Below are positions 1 through 5,578 of a stretch of 5,578 nucleotides of DNA, in pieces (within the stretch, counting starts at the first letter, position 1; each line of letters starts with the position of its first letter). The DNA is from an uncultured Eubacteriales bacterium (lineage in GTDB: Bacteria > Bacillota_A > Clostridia > Oscillospirales > Oscillospiraceae), in NCBI GenBank assembly GCA_949451265.1, contig CASTQR010000115.1, positions 1 to 5,578 of the forward strand, read 5' to 3'. The notes under the pieces were generated by a model. The model had not been told where the DNA came from. It saw only the letters and a list, made by a program, of their open reading frames with translations, and made no database searches. The position numbers were made by a program, and so were the translations under genes.

Positions 1-10
1 AAATAACAGC

Positions 11-27
11 CGGATCAGCGTGATCCG
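11..27. repeat. short perfect inverted repeat upstream of the glyQS promoter
   Basis: CGGATCA (11-17) and TGATCCG (21-27) form a perfect 7-bp inverted repeat around a 3-nt GCG centre. The arms extend outward by CAG/CTG (7-9 with 29-31) after one mismatch. No T-tract follows on the plus strand, so it is not a convincing intrinsic terminator. It could be the end of an upstream transcript or a protein-binding dyad. Its function is unknown. Confidence 0.5.
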
Positions 28-43
28 ACTGTCCAACCTCATA

Positions 44-72
44 TTACAACTTGCCCGGTTTACAACTTGCCC
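44..72. repeat. tandem 13-nt direct repeat just upstream of the -35 box
   Basis: TTACAACTTGCCC occurs at 44-56 and again at 60-72, a spacing of 16 bp. The second copy ends 9 bp before the -35 box of the T-box promoter. A local duplication or a pair of regulator-binding sites would both explain it. The sequence does not decide between them. Confidence 0.6.
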
Positions 73-81
73 CGGGGGGAC

Positions 82-111
82 TTGACAGCGGGGGGGATCC
101 GGTGGTATAAT
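82..111 (+). promoter_or_regulatory. sigma-A promoter of the T-box/glyQS transcript
   Basis: A perfect -35 box TTGACA (82-87) is separated by 18 bp from a perfect -10 box TATAAT (106-111). The -10 carries a TG extension (TGG at 103-105). Transcription should start near 118, right at the 5' end of the T-box fold. The spacer is very G-rich. Confidence 0.9.
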
Positions 112-117
112 ACCTCG

Positions 118-344
118 CTACCAGCAGAGACGGAGAACAGTACCCCGCGCACGGGGCCGGCAGAGAGGGGACGGACGGTGCGAGTCCCCCGAAGGCGCGG
201 CGGGAAGGCACTCCTGGAACCGGGCAGGAAATGGCCCGGCGGCCCCCGCCGTTACCGGGCAAGAGTGCGGGCCTGTGCCCGAAGTCAGGTGGAACCGCGG
301 ACGTGTTCGTTCGCCCTGAGCCAAAAGGGCTCGGGGCGTTTTTT
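118..344 (+). ncRNA. glycine T-box riboswitch leader controlling glyQS
   Basis: This is a cis-acting RNA that senses the charging state of tRNA-Gly and controls read-through into glyQS. In stem I, GGAG (132-135) pairs with CTCC (211-214). The specifier loop above it has the S-turn AGTA (139-142) opposite GAA (204-206), then the specifier codon GGC (207-209) and a purine. CCGCGC (145-150) pairs with GCGCGG (195-200) above the loop. The distal AGAGAG (162-167) and GGTGCGAG (177-184) are the usual apical tRNA-elbow elements. A hairpin CGGGC/GCCCG (268-272 with 277-281) sits where stem III is expected. The T-box core is at 287-299. The antiterminator pairs TCAGG (285-289) with CCTGA (315-319) and GCGGAC (297-302) with GTTCGC (309-314), enclosing the 7-nt bulge TGGAACC (290-296). 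TGGA is complementary to the UCCA end expected of tRNA-Gly, whose discriminator base is U. No clear stem II is seen. The exact start is inferred from the promoter. Confidence 0.95.
312..344 (+). terminator. T-box intrinsic terminator (attenuator)
   Basis: An 11-bp stem pairs 312-322 with 328-338, including one T-G wobble, around an AAAAG loop. Six T residues follow at 339-344. Its 5' arm shares bases 312-319 with the antiterminator 3' arm, so the two folds exclude each other. This is the standard T-box switch: the terminator forms when tRNA-Gly is charged, and read-through occurs when it is not. Confidence 0.93.
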
Positions 345-373
345 GTTGGACGGGGGGAAAGGGGAGAACCGGC

Positions 374-496
374 ATGACGCGGGACAACCCGGGGCGGGAT
401 CCGCTGCTGGACACGGTGCGGGCGCTGGCCGGCTATCCGCCGGGGGCGGCTGGGGGGCTGCGCCGCGTTCTCATTGTCAAATCCTATCTGATCTGA
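374..496 (+). CDS. possible 40-aa small ORF between T-box and glyQS
   Basis: The GC-rich spacer between the T-box terminator and glyQS contains an ATG ORF of 40 codons ending in TGA. A plausible Shine-Dalgarno (AAAGGGGAG, about 358-366) lies 7 nt upstream of its start. The peptide begins MTRDNPGRDPLLD and ends VLIVKSYLI. It is rich in Gly, Arg, Leu and Pro, with no domain I recognise and no clear signal peptide or membrane segment. Third positions are mostly G/C, as in the neighbours, but random ORFs in DNA this GC-rich look similar. It would be co-transcribed with glyQS under T-box control, ending 25 nt before the glyQS start. It may be a real small protein, a remnant, or chance. I cannot assign a function. 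Confidence 0.27.
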   Translation: MTRDNPGRDPLLDTVRALAGYPPGAAGGLRRVLIVKSYLI

Positions 497-504
497 TTCT
501 ATAT

Positions 505-511
505 AAAGGGG
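505..511 (+). promoter_or_regulatory. ribosome binding site that decides the glyQS start
   Basis: AAAGGGG lies 10 nt before the ATG at 522 but only 1 nt before the in-frame ATG at 513. The spacing therefore favours translation from 522. No other Shine-Dalgarno-like stretch serves the 513 start. Confidence 0.7.
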
Positions 512-521
512 TATGAATGTT

Positions 522-1943
522 ATGAACAACACAGAAAAAACCATGGAAAAGATCGTCGCCCTCTGCAAGGGCCGGGGCTTCATCTTCGCCGGCAGCGAGA
601 TCTACGGCGGCCTGGCCAACACCTGGGACTACGGCCCCCTGGGGGTGGAGCTGAAAAACAACGTGAAGCGGGCCTGGTGGAAGAAGTTCGTCCAGGAGAA
701 CCCCTATAACGTGGGGCTGGACGCCGCCATCCTCATGAACCCCCAGACCTGGGTGGCCTCCGGCCATCTGGCGGGCTTCTCCGACCCGCTGATGGACTGC
801 CGGGAGTGCCACGAGCGGTTCCGCGCCGACAAGCTCATCGAGGACTGGTGCGCCGAGACCGGCTTTGCCCTGCCCAAGCCCATTGACGCCTTCTCCCAGG
901 CGGAGATGAAGGACTTTGTGGAGGAACACAACATCCCCTGCCCCACCTGCGGCAAGCACAACTTCACCGACATCCGCCAGTTCAACCTCATGTTCAAGAC
1001 CTTCCAGGGCGTCACCGAGGACGCCAAGAACACCGTCTACCTCCGCCCCGAGACCGCCCAGGGCATCTTTACCAACTTCGTCAACGTCCAGCGCACCACC
1101 CGGCGCAAGCTCCCCTTTGGCATCGGCCAGATCGGCAAGTCCTTCCGCAACGAGATCACCCCCGGCAACTTCATCTTCCGGGTGCGGGAGTTCGAGCAGA
1201 TGGAGCTGGAGTTCTTCTGCCAGCCGGGCACCGACCTGGAGTGGTTCCAGTACTGGCGTGAGTTCTGCCACCAGTGGCTGCTGGGCATCGGCCTGAAGGA
1301 CGAGAACCTCCGCCTGCGGGATCACGACCCCGAGGAGCTGTGCTTCTACTCCAAGGCCACCACTGACTTCGAGTTCCTGTTCCCCTTCGGCTGGGGCGAG
1401 CTGTGGGGCGTGGCCGACCGCACGGATTACGACCTGACCCAGCACCAGAACACCTCCGGCAAGGATCTCACCTATTACGATCAGGAGAAGAACGAGCACT
1501 ATATCCCCTACGTTATTGAGCCGTCCCTGGGCGTGGAGCGCTCCGTGCTGGCGGTGCTGTGCGACGCCTACGACGAAGAGGTGGTGGACGAGGCCAAGAA
1601 CGATGTGCGCACCGTGCTGCGCCTCCACCCCGCCCTGGCCCCCTTCAAGTGCGCGGTGCTGCCCCTGTCCAAGAAGCTGGGCGACAAGGCCCGGGAGATC
1701 CAGATGGAGCTGTCCAAGTATTTCATGGTGGACTACGACGACGCGGGCTCCATCGGCAAGCGCTACCGCCGGCAGGATGAGATCGGCACCCCCTACTGCG
1801 TCACCGTGGACTTCGCCACCGTGGGGGACGACAAGACCGAGGCCGATCACGCCGTCACCATCCGGGATCGGGACACCATGGATCAGGTCCGGGTGCCCAT
1901 CGACCAGCTGAAGGCGTGGCTGGAGGAGAAGCTGGCCTACTAA
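522..1943 (+). CDS. glyQS: glycine--tRNA ligase, single-chain alpha2 type
   Basis: This cytosolic class II aminoacyl-tRNA synthetase activates glycine with ATP and charges tRNA-Gly. The protein is 473 aa from the ATG at 522. It would be 476 aa from the ATG at 513, which has no properly spaced ribosome binding site. The length fits the homodimeric bacterial/eukaryote-like GlyRS rather than the tetrameric GlyQ+GlyS form. The N-terminal block [18 protein letters not shown] (about residues 24-41) is the family signature. Motif 1 includes GHLAGFSDP (about 81-89). Motif 2 runs from FRNE (208-211) through [11 protein letters not shown]. Motif 3 includes GVERS (337-341). The last 100 residues or so, from about 370, are the HGTP-type anticodon-binding domain. 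Two CxxC pairs (C93/C96 and C140/C143), in the insertion between motifs 1 and 2, probably bind zinc; that role is inferred. The gene is complete and controlled by the upstream glycine T-box. The N-terminus beginning [16 protein letters not shown] agrees with the usual length of clostridial homologues. Confidence 0.97.
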   Translation: MNNTEKTMEKIVALCKGRGFIFAGSEIYGGLANTWDYGPLGVELKNNVKRAWWKKFVQENPYNVGLDAAILMNPQTWVASGHLAGFSDPLMDCRECHERFRADKLIEDWCAETGFALPKPIDAFSQAEMKDFVEEHNIPCPTCGKHNFTDIRQFNLMFKTFQGVTEDAKNTVYLRPETAQGIFTNFVNVQRTTRRKLPFGIGQIGKSFRNEITPGNFIFRVREFEQMELEFFCQPGTDLEWFQYWREFCHQWLLGIGLKDENLRLRDHDPEELCFYSKATTDFEFLFPFGWGELWGVADRTDYDLTQHQNTSGKDLTYYDQEKNEHYIPYVIEPSLGVERSVLAVLCDAYDEEVVDEAKNDVRTVLRLHPALAPFKCAVLPLSKKLGDKAREIQMELSKYFMVDYDDAGSIGKRYRRQDEIGTPYCVTVDFATVGDDKTEADHAVTIRDRDTMDQVRVPIDQLKAWLEEKLAY

Positions 1944-1950
1944 AAACTTT

Positions 1951-1993
1951 TTGTAAAAAATGCAGCCGCCCCTGTGCAAGCCGGGGGCGGCTG
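1951..1993 (-). terminator. hairpin with T-tract on the minus strand (minus-facing terminator)
   Basis: CAGCCGCCCC (1963-1972) pairs perfectly with GGGGCGGCTG (1984-1993) around an 11-nt loop. The A-rich run lies on the left side (1955-1960, with AAAAACTTTTT at 1942-1952). Read on the minus strand, the hairpin is followed two bases later by TTTTTT, which is the intrinsic terminator layout. Read on the plus strand, the right flank TGCTATACTATG has no T-tract. It therefore looks built to stop antisense transcription into glyQS. It could still end the glyQS message in part, since no other glyQS terminator is visible. Confidence 0.6.
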
Positions 1994-2002
1994 TGCTATA
2001 CT
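1994..2002 (+). promoter_or_regulatory. probable extended -10 promoter for the LTA-synthase-family gene
   Basis: TGC followed by TATACT (1997-2002) forms a TG-extended -10 element. The best -35 candidate, TGTGCA (1973-1978, 18-bp spacer), is weak. Transcription would start near 2009 and give a leader of about 87 nt. The element begins right at the end of the 1963-1993 hairpin, so the -35 region lies in the hairpin loop. The leader also contains a 6-bp hairpin, GCCGGA/TCCGGC (2042-2047 with 2053-2058), of unknown meaning. Confidence 0.5.
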
Positions 2003-2082
2003 ATGCGGAGAGCATTCAGATAGAGCCGGTTCGCCGCCGGGGCCGGACAGGTTCCGGCAGGGGGGACCATACCACGATAGAT

Positions 2083-2087
2083 GGGAG
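2083..2087 (+). promoter_or_regulatory. ribosome binding site that decides the LTA-synthase-family start
   Basis: GGGAG sits 8 nt before the ATG at 2096, inside the codons that would follow an upstream in-frame ATG at 2081. The 2081 start has no Shine-Dalgarno at proper distance: the nearest G-run, around 2060-2065, is about 15 nt away. The 2096 start is therefore preferred. Confidence 0.75.
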
Positions 2088-2095
2088 AAAACCAG

Positions 2096-3964
2096 ATGAG
2101 ACAAATTTTTTCCTGCTTCCTGTTCCAGACCCGGCCGAAGGATACGCTGTCCCCCGGGCAGAGGGCGGCCTTCTGGCTGTGGAACGCCCTGCTGATCACC
2201 GGGGCGGCGGTGGGGCTGGGGCTGGCCTCCCTGCTGCTGGCCACGGGGAGCTACAGCGCCCGGATCCTGATGTTGGACTACATCTGTCACCCTGTCCTGC
2301 TGGCGCTGAACCTGCTGCCCCCGCTGGTATTGGTGGGGCTGCTGTACGCCGCCGCCGGGCGGGCGTGGCTGGCCTATCTCCTGGCCGCCCTGCCGGTGCT
2401 GGGGCTGTCGGTGGGGAACTACTACAAGCTGGCCTTCCGGGACGACCCGGTGATCGCCTCTGATCTGCTGATCTTGGGGGAGGCGGGGAAGATGGCGGGG
2501 CAGTACCAGCTGTTCTTTTCCAAAAAGGTGGCGCTGGCTGTGGCGTGCGCCGTGGGAAGCGCCGTGGTGCTGGCCCTGCTGGCCCGGGGCAGGCCAAAGG
2601 GCCGCGTCCGGGCGGGTATGGCCGCCGCCGCGGTGGTGTGCGCCGCCGCCCTGGCCCCGGTGTACGCCAGCGACAGCGTCTACAACAAAAACACCAACCT
2701 GGAGCACATCAACCAGTGGTCCACCACCCAGCAGTATGTCTCCCGGGGGCTGATGTACCCCTTCCTGCACAGCGTGAAGGACGCCCTGCCCGACCCGCCG
2801 GAGGGCTACTCGGACCGGAAGGTGGAGGAGCTGCTGGCCCAATATCAGGATGCGGATATCCCGGAGGACAGGAAGGTCAATGTGGTGGGGATCATGCTGG
2901 AGGCCTTCACCGATTTCTCCGGCTTCGAGGGGATCGAGTTCGCCCAGGACGTGTACGCCCGGTATCACGAGCTGGAGGCGGAGAGCTACGCCGGGAACCT
3001 GGTCACCAACATCTTCGCCGGGGGCACCGTGGACACCGAGCGGGCCTTCCTCACCGGCATGGGCCCCAAGAACATCAACTACCGTTCGGACACCGCCTCT
3101 TACGTTTGGTATCTGAAGGGACAGGGCTACCAGACCTTTGGCGGACACCCCTGCAACAACTGGTTCTACAACCGGCAGAACATCAACCGCTACCTGGGCT
3201 TTGACGAGTACCGCTTCTCAGAGGACTACTACGGGCCGGTGTTCGGCGCGTCCCCCACCCTGAACGACTACCTGTTTATGCCCGACCTCACCAACACGGT
3301 GCTGGAGCGTCTGAAGGGGGACGACCCGCTGTTCTCCTTCTACGTCACCTATCAGGGCCACGGGCCGTACCATGAGGAGATCAGCTGGTGGGGCGAGGTG
3401 GACAGCTTCCTCGGCAACTACGATCTGCCCCAGAACCAGCGCACCATCGTGGCCAACTACCTGGGCTCCATGCTGCACACCCAGTACTATCTGTCCCAGG
3501 TGGTGGACGCCCTGCGGCAGTCGGAGGAGCCGGTGGTGCTGGTGCTGTTCGGCGATCACAAGCCCTGGCTGGGGAACGGGAACCAGCTGTACCACGACCT
3601 GGGCATCAACCTGTCCATGGACACCACGGAGGGCTTCTACAATTACTGGTCCACCCGCTACCTGATTTGGGCCAACGACGCCGCCAAGGAGGCCGTCGGC
3701 CACGACATGGTGGGGACGGGGCCGGACATCTCCCCCTGCTTCCTGATGAATGTCCTCTTTGAGCAGCTGGGCTGGGAAGGGGAGCCCTATATGCGGGCCA
3801 TGGACGAGATCCGCCGGGAGCTGCCCGTGATCCACACCAGCGGGGCGGTGATCACCCCGGAGGGCTCCATTGTGCGGAAGGGGGAGCTCACCCCGGAGCA
3901 GGAGGAGCTGGTGGGGCGGTTCCGCTGCCTGGAGTACTACCGCCAGCGCCATTTTAACGGATAA
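2096..3964 (+). CDS. LTA synthase family (sulfatase-fold) membrane protein, probable phosphoglycerol transferase
   Basis: This is a 622-aa polytopic membrane enzyme with the architecture of lipoteichoic acid synthases. Five hydrophobic segments come first (about residues 26-49, 62-86, 90-110, 143-163 and 171-191), then an extracytoplasmic alkaline-phosphatase/sulfatase-fold domain from about 260. Expected catalytic features are visible. E269 in IMLEAF should bind the metal. T311 in GGTVDTE should be the nucleophile, followed by the FLTG motif. H351 and R360 lie in a HPCNNWFYNR motif, H422 in QGHGPY, and D487/H488 in FGDHKP. Family members transfer glycerol-phosphate from phosphatidylglycerol onto lipoteichoic acid chains, glycolipid primers or other envelope glycans at the outer membrane face. 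The acceptor here is unknown. Aligned by eye with S. aureus LtaS, the HxD position carries Cys (C353). No partner glycosyltransferase or flippase gene is adjacent, so it looks monocistronic. Length and N-terminal layout are normal for the family. Orthology to ltaS itself is not claimed. Confidence 0.9.
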   Translation: MRQIFSCFLFQTRPKDTLSPGQRAAFWLWNALLITGAAVGLGLASLLLATGSYSARILMLDYICHPVLLALNLLPPLVLVGLLYAAAGRAWLAYLLAALPVLGLSVGNYYKLAFRDDPVIASDLLILGEAGKMAGQYQLFFSKKVALAVACAVGSAVVLALLARGRPKGRVRAGMAAAAVVCAAALAPVYASDSVYNKNTNLEHINQWSTTQQYVSRGLMYPFLHSVKDALPDPPEGYSDRKVEELLAQYQDADIPEDRKVNVVGIMLEAFTDFSGFEGIEFAQDVYARYHELEAESYAGNLVTNIFAGGTVDTERAFLTGMGPKNINYRSDTASYVWYLKGQGYQTFGGHPCNNWFYNRQNINRYLGFDEYRFSEDYYGPVFGASPTLNDYLFMPDLTNTVLERLKGDDPLFSFYVTYQGHGPYHEEISWWGEVDSFLGNYDLPQNQRTIVANYLGSMLHTQYYLSQVVDALRQSEEPVVLVLFGDHKPWLGNGNQLYHDLGINLSMDTTEGFYNYWSTRYLIWANDAAKEAVGHDMVGTGPDISPCFLMNVLFEQLGWEGEPYMRAMDEIRRELPVIHTSGAVITPEGSIVRKGELTPEQEELVGRFRCLEYYRQRHFNG

Positions 3965-3967
3965 GAA

Positions 3968-4008
3968 AAGCAGGCCCTGGGCCTCCGCGGGAGGTTCAGG
4001 GCCTGCTT
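3968..4008. terminator. bidirectional intrinsic terminator shared by convergent genes
   Basis: AAGCAGGCCCTG (3968-3979) pairs perfectly with 3997-4008. The stem continues inward by 7 more pairs (3980-3986 with 3990-3996, two of them G-T wobbles) to a GCG loop, giving 19 bp. It begins 3 nt after the stop of the LTA-synthase-family gene and lies 14 nt beyond the stop of the minus-strand MATE gene. On the minus strand it ends in TTTTCTT, a good U-tract. On the plus strand the tail is CTTGTATGTTCT, which is weaker. It should serve both genes, better for the exporter. Confidence 0.85.
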
Positions 4009-4022
4009 GTATGTTCTGGGGA

Positions 4023-5411
4023 CTACGCCTCCGGCCGGGGGGTGAGGGGCTGGATATCCTGCCGGTAGACCCGGCGCAAAAAGACGGCGCACATGGTGGC
4101 GGAGAACAGCTCCGCGATGGGGAAGGCCCACCACACCGCCTCCAGCCCCCGAATCCGGGACAGGAGGAACGCCACGGGAAGCAGCACCGCCAGCTGCCGC
4201 ACCACGGAGGAGGCCAGGCTTAACAGGCCGTGGTTCAGGGCCTGGAACACTGAGGAGGACACGATGCCGAAGGAGGCCAGCAGCCAGCTGATGGAGATGA
4301 TGCGCAGGGCGGGGATGCCGATGGCCAGCAGATCCCCCGCCGCGTCCTCCTCCGCCTGGAAGATGGACAGCAGGGGGCCGGGGAAGAACTGGAACACCAA
4401 AAAGCCGATGGTCAGCATGGCCACCGCGTACAGCACGCTGAGCTTGATGGTGCGGAGGATCCGGTCGGGCTTCCGGGCCCCATAGTTATAGGCCACGATG
4501 GGCACCATACCATTACAGAGGCCGAACACCGGCATGAAGAAGAAGGATTGCAGCTTGAAGTAGACCCCGAACACGGCGGTGGCCGTTTTGGTGAAGGACA
4601 GCAGGATCTGGTTCATGCCGAACACCATCACCGAGCCGATGGACTGCATGACGATCCCCGGCAGGCCCACGGAGTAGATGCCCCGGATGGTGGGCCAGTG
4701 GGGGCGGAAGCCCCGGAAGGACAGGCTCACGTCCGGGTTTTGGGTGAGGTTGAAGAAGGCGGAGATGCAGCAGCCCACGCTCTGGCCGATGACGGTAGCC
4801 AGGGCCGCCCCCGCCACCTCCATCCGGGGGAAGGGGCCCAGGCCGAAGATCAGGATGGGGTCCAGCACGATGTTCACGATGGCCCCCGCCGCCTGGGAGA
4901 TCATGGACTGGAAGGTGCGCCCGGTGGCCTGGAGGATGCGCTCCAGGGTGATGGCCCCGAACAGGCCCATGCTGAGGGCGCAGCAGATGGTCAGGTAGTC
5001 TTTGCCGTAGTGAATGATGGGCGCCACGTCGGTCTGCACCTCGTAGAACAGCCGGGAGCAGGTGAGGCCCAGCACCACAAACACCAGGCAGCTCAGCGCC
5101 GCCAGGAAAATGCCGTTCACCGCGGCCCGGTTGGCGCTGTCCTGCTTTTTCTCCCCCAGGCTCCGGGACAGCAGGGCATTGATGCCCACGCCGGTGCCCA
5201 CCCCCACGGCGATCATCAGGTTCTGCACCGGGAAGGCCAGGGAGACGGCGTTCAGCGCGTCCTCGTTGATCTGGGACACGAAATAGCTGTCCACCACGTT
5301 GTAAAATGCCTGCACCAGCATGGAGATCATGATCGGGATGGCCATATTCAGCAGCAGGGCGTTCACCGGCATGACGCCCATCTTGTTTTCAGTCGCGGGA
5401 TGCTCCGCCAT
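4023..5411 (-). CDS. MATE family multidrug/efflux transporter
   Basis: This is a 462-aa integral membrane protein of the multidrug and toxic compound extrusion (MATE) family, the usual length for a 12-helix transporter driven by Na+ or H+. Characteristic blocks are visible. The helix-1 region (about 25-50) holds MLVQAFYNVVDSYFVSQ. Next comes a glycine-rich helix-2 segment (AVGVGTGVGINALLSRSLGEK, about 68-88). ERILQATGRT (157-166) and DPILIFGLG (184-192) then lead to VAGAALATVIGQ. The second half carries the matching GLCNGMVPIVAYNYGARK (297-314). The two-fold repeat of the family is thus intact, with about 12 hydrophobic stretches spread along the chain. Substrate and coupling ion cannot be read from the sequence. 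The start was set at the ATG (minus strand, 5411), preceded by a strong GGGAGGAGA. An in-frame TTG at 5432 would add 7 residues but lies upstream of that site. The gene has its own consensus promoter and converges on the LTA-synthase-family gene. Confidence 0.93.
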   Translation of the reverse strand: MAEHPATENKMGVMPVNALLLNMAIPIMISMLVQAFYNVVDSYFVSQINEDALNAVSLAFPVQNLMIAVGVGTGVGINALLSRSLGEKKQDSANRAAVNGIFLAALSCLVFVVLGLTCSRLFYEVQTDVAPIIHYGKDYLTICCALSMGLFGAITLERILQATGRTFQSMISQAAGAIVNIVLDPILIFGLGPFPRMEVAGAALATVIGQSVGCCISAFFNLTQNPDVSLSFRGFRPHWPTIRGIYSVGLPGIVMQSIGSVMVFGMNQILLSFTKTATAVFGVYFKLQSFFFMPVFGLCNGMVPIVAYNYGARKPDRILRTIKLSVLYAVAMLTIGFLVFQFFPGPLLSIFQAEEDAAGDLLAIGIPALRIISISWLLASFGIVSSSVFQALNHGLLSLASSVVRQLAVLLPVAFLLSRIRGLEAVWWAFPIAELFSATMCAVFLRRVYRQDIQPLTPRPEA

Positions 5412-5417
5412 GGTTCG

Positions 5418-5426
5418 TCTCCTCCC
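5418..5426 (-). promoter_or_regulatory. ribosome binding site that decides the MATE start
   Basis: On the minus strand GGGAGGAGA lies 6 nt before the ATG at 5411. This near-ideal Shine-Dalgarno falls inside the codons of the longer TTG-initiated ORF, which argues against the TTG start at 5432. Confidence 0.88.
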
Positions 5427-5468
5427 ATCCAATTGTGACAGATATCGCTTGTTGCCGCATAAAACGCT

Positions 5469-5497
5469 ATTATAAGGGATTTCAATTTTATTGTCAA
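5469..5497 (-). promoter_or_regulatory. consensus sigma-A promoter of the MATE gene
   Basis: Read on the minus strand, TTGACA (5497-5492) is followed by exactly 17 bp and then TATAAT (5474-5469). Both hexamers and the spacing match the ideal sigma-A promoter, and the spacer is A/T-rich. Transcription should begin near 5462, giving a leader of about 50 nt. Confidence 0.92.
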
Positions 5498-5538
5498 TAC
5501 GGGCGAACCCCCACGAAATTTTCCGGGCAGGGAAATGC

Positions 5539-5567
5539 TTGCTATTCCGGCCCGTGTCTGGTACAAT
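5539..5567 (+). promoter_or_regulatory. probable divergent promoter for a gene beyond the right edge
   Basis: On the plus strand TTGCTA (5539-5544), 17 bp, then TACAAT (5562-5567) with a TG extension (TGG at 5559-5561) form a likely sigma-A promoter. Transcription would start near 5574 and run out of the window. An imperfect dyad, GGAAATGC/GCTATTCC (5531-5538 with 5541-5548, 6 of 8 pairs), overlaps the -35 box and could be an operator. The driven gene is not visible. Confidence 0.6.
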
Positions 5568-5578
5568 GAGAAAAATTC

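Noticed and set aside
191..196. first GAAGGC as the T-box specifier
   Set aside because: It also reads GAA-GGC, but its bases fall in the helix pairing 195-200 with 145-150. The copy at 204-209 lies opposite AGTA and is closed by GGAG/CTCC, the expected geometry.
474..505. second promoter TTGTCA...TCTATA or TATATA just before glyQS
   Set aside because: The spacing is 18 or 20 bp, and the start of transcription would fall at or after the Shine-Dalgarno at 505-511, leaving glyQS with almost no leader.
477..1979. 500-codon open frame on the minus strand over glyQS
   Set aside because: It lies opposite a clear GlyRS gene. The translation is low-complexity (runs of Leu, Val, Gly, Ala, Glu), as expected from the complement of G/C-ending codons, and it matches no family I recognise.
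2042..2058. hairpin in the leader of the LTA-synthase-family gene as a riboswitch or attenuator
   Set aside because: It is a single 6-bp stem with no T-tract and no recognisable aptamer. Such stems are common by chance in DNA this GC-rich.
1940..3148. 402-codon minus-strand open frame over the LTA-synthase-family gene
   Set aside because: Same shadow effect of high-GC coding DNA. It is rich in Gln, Gly, Pro and His, has no motif, and would have to read through the minus-facing hairpin at its end.
4548..5438. 296-codon plus-strand open frame over the MATE gene
   Set aside because: It is antisense to a well-supported transporter, rich in His, Gly, Asp and Gln, and has no recognisable domain.
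1..5578. novel defence, mobile or biosynthetic system
   Set aside because: The three large genes are recognisable core-type functions with normal lengths. No transposase, recombinase, toxin-antitoxin pair, repeat array or unfamiliar multi-gene operon is present.

Overview
The window reads as a piece of chromosome from a high-GC, low-GC-lineage Gram-positive bacterium (Firmicutes/Bacillota, class Clostridia). An Oscillospiraceae-type gut anaerobe is a reasonable guess. The reasons are a glycine T-box leader, a single-chain (alpha2) glycyl-tRNA synthetase, an LTA-synthase-family enzyme, sigma-A promoters with TG-extended -10 boxes, purine-rich Shine-Dalgarno sites and strongly G/C-ending codons. 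The genus is inference and was not tested by any search. I see no mobile element, CRISPR array, phage gene, tRNA or rRNA.

Layout. Positions 1-81 hold two small repeat structures and no gene. A sigma-A promoter at 82-111 drives a complete T-box riboswitch (about 118-344). Its parts can be placed base by base: a GGC (Gly) specifier, an antiterminator with a TGGA bulge, and a competing terminator. A GC-rich spacer of about 170 nt follows and contains a possible 40-codon small ORF. Next come the glycyl-tRNA synthetase gene (522-1943), a 152-bp gap with a hairpin and a probable new promoter, and a five-TM phosphoglycerol-transferase (LTA synthase family) gene (2096-3964). A shared bidirectional terminator (3968-4008) separates that gene from a convergent MATE-family exporter gene on the minus strand (4023-5411). 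The right edge (5412-5578) is a divergent promoter region: a consensus promoter for the exporter points left, and a likely second promoter points right toward a gene outside the window.

How it works together. The synthetase is expected to be made when uncharged tRNA-Gly accumulates and stabilises the antiterminator. The cell-envelope enzyme and the exporter look like independent single-gene units, and nothing in the sequence ties them to glycine metabolism. In all three genes a well-placed Shine-Dalgarno sequence favours a start slightly downstream of the longest possible ORF. The window is mostly ordinary core genome. The parts worth a second look are the T-box details, the spacer ORF, the minus-facing terminator-promoter overlap at 1951-2002, the substituted Asp position in the LTA-synthase-like enzyme, and the divergent right edge.
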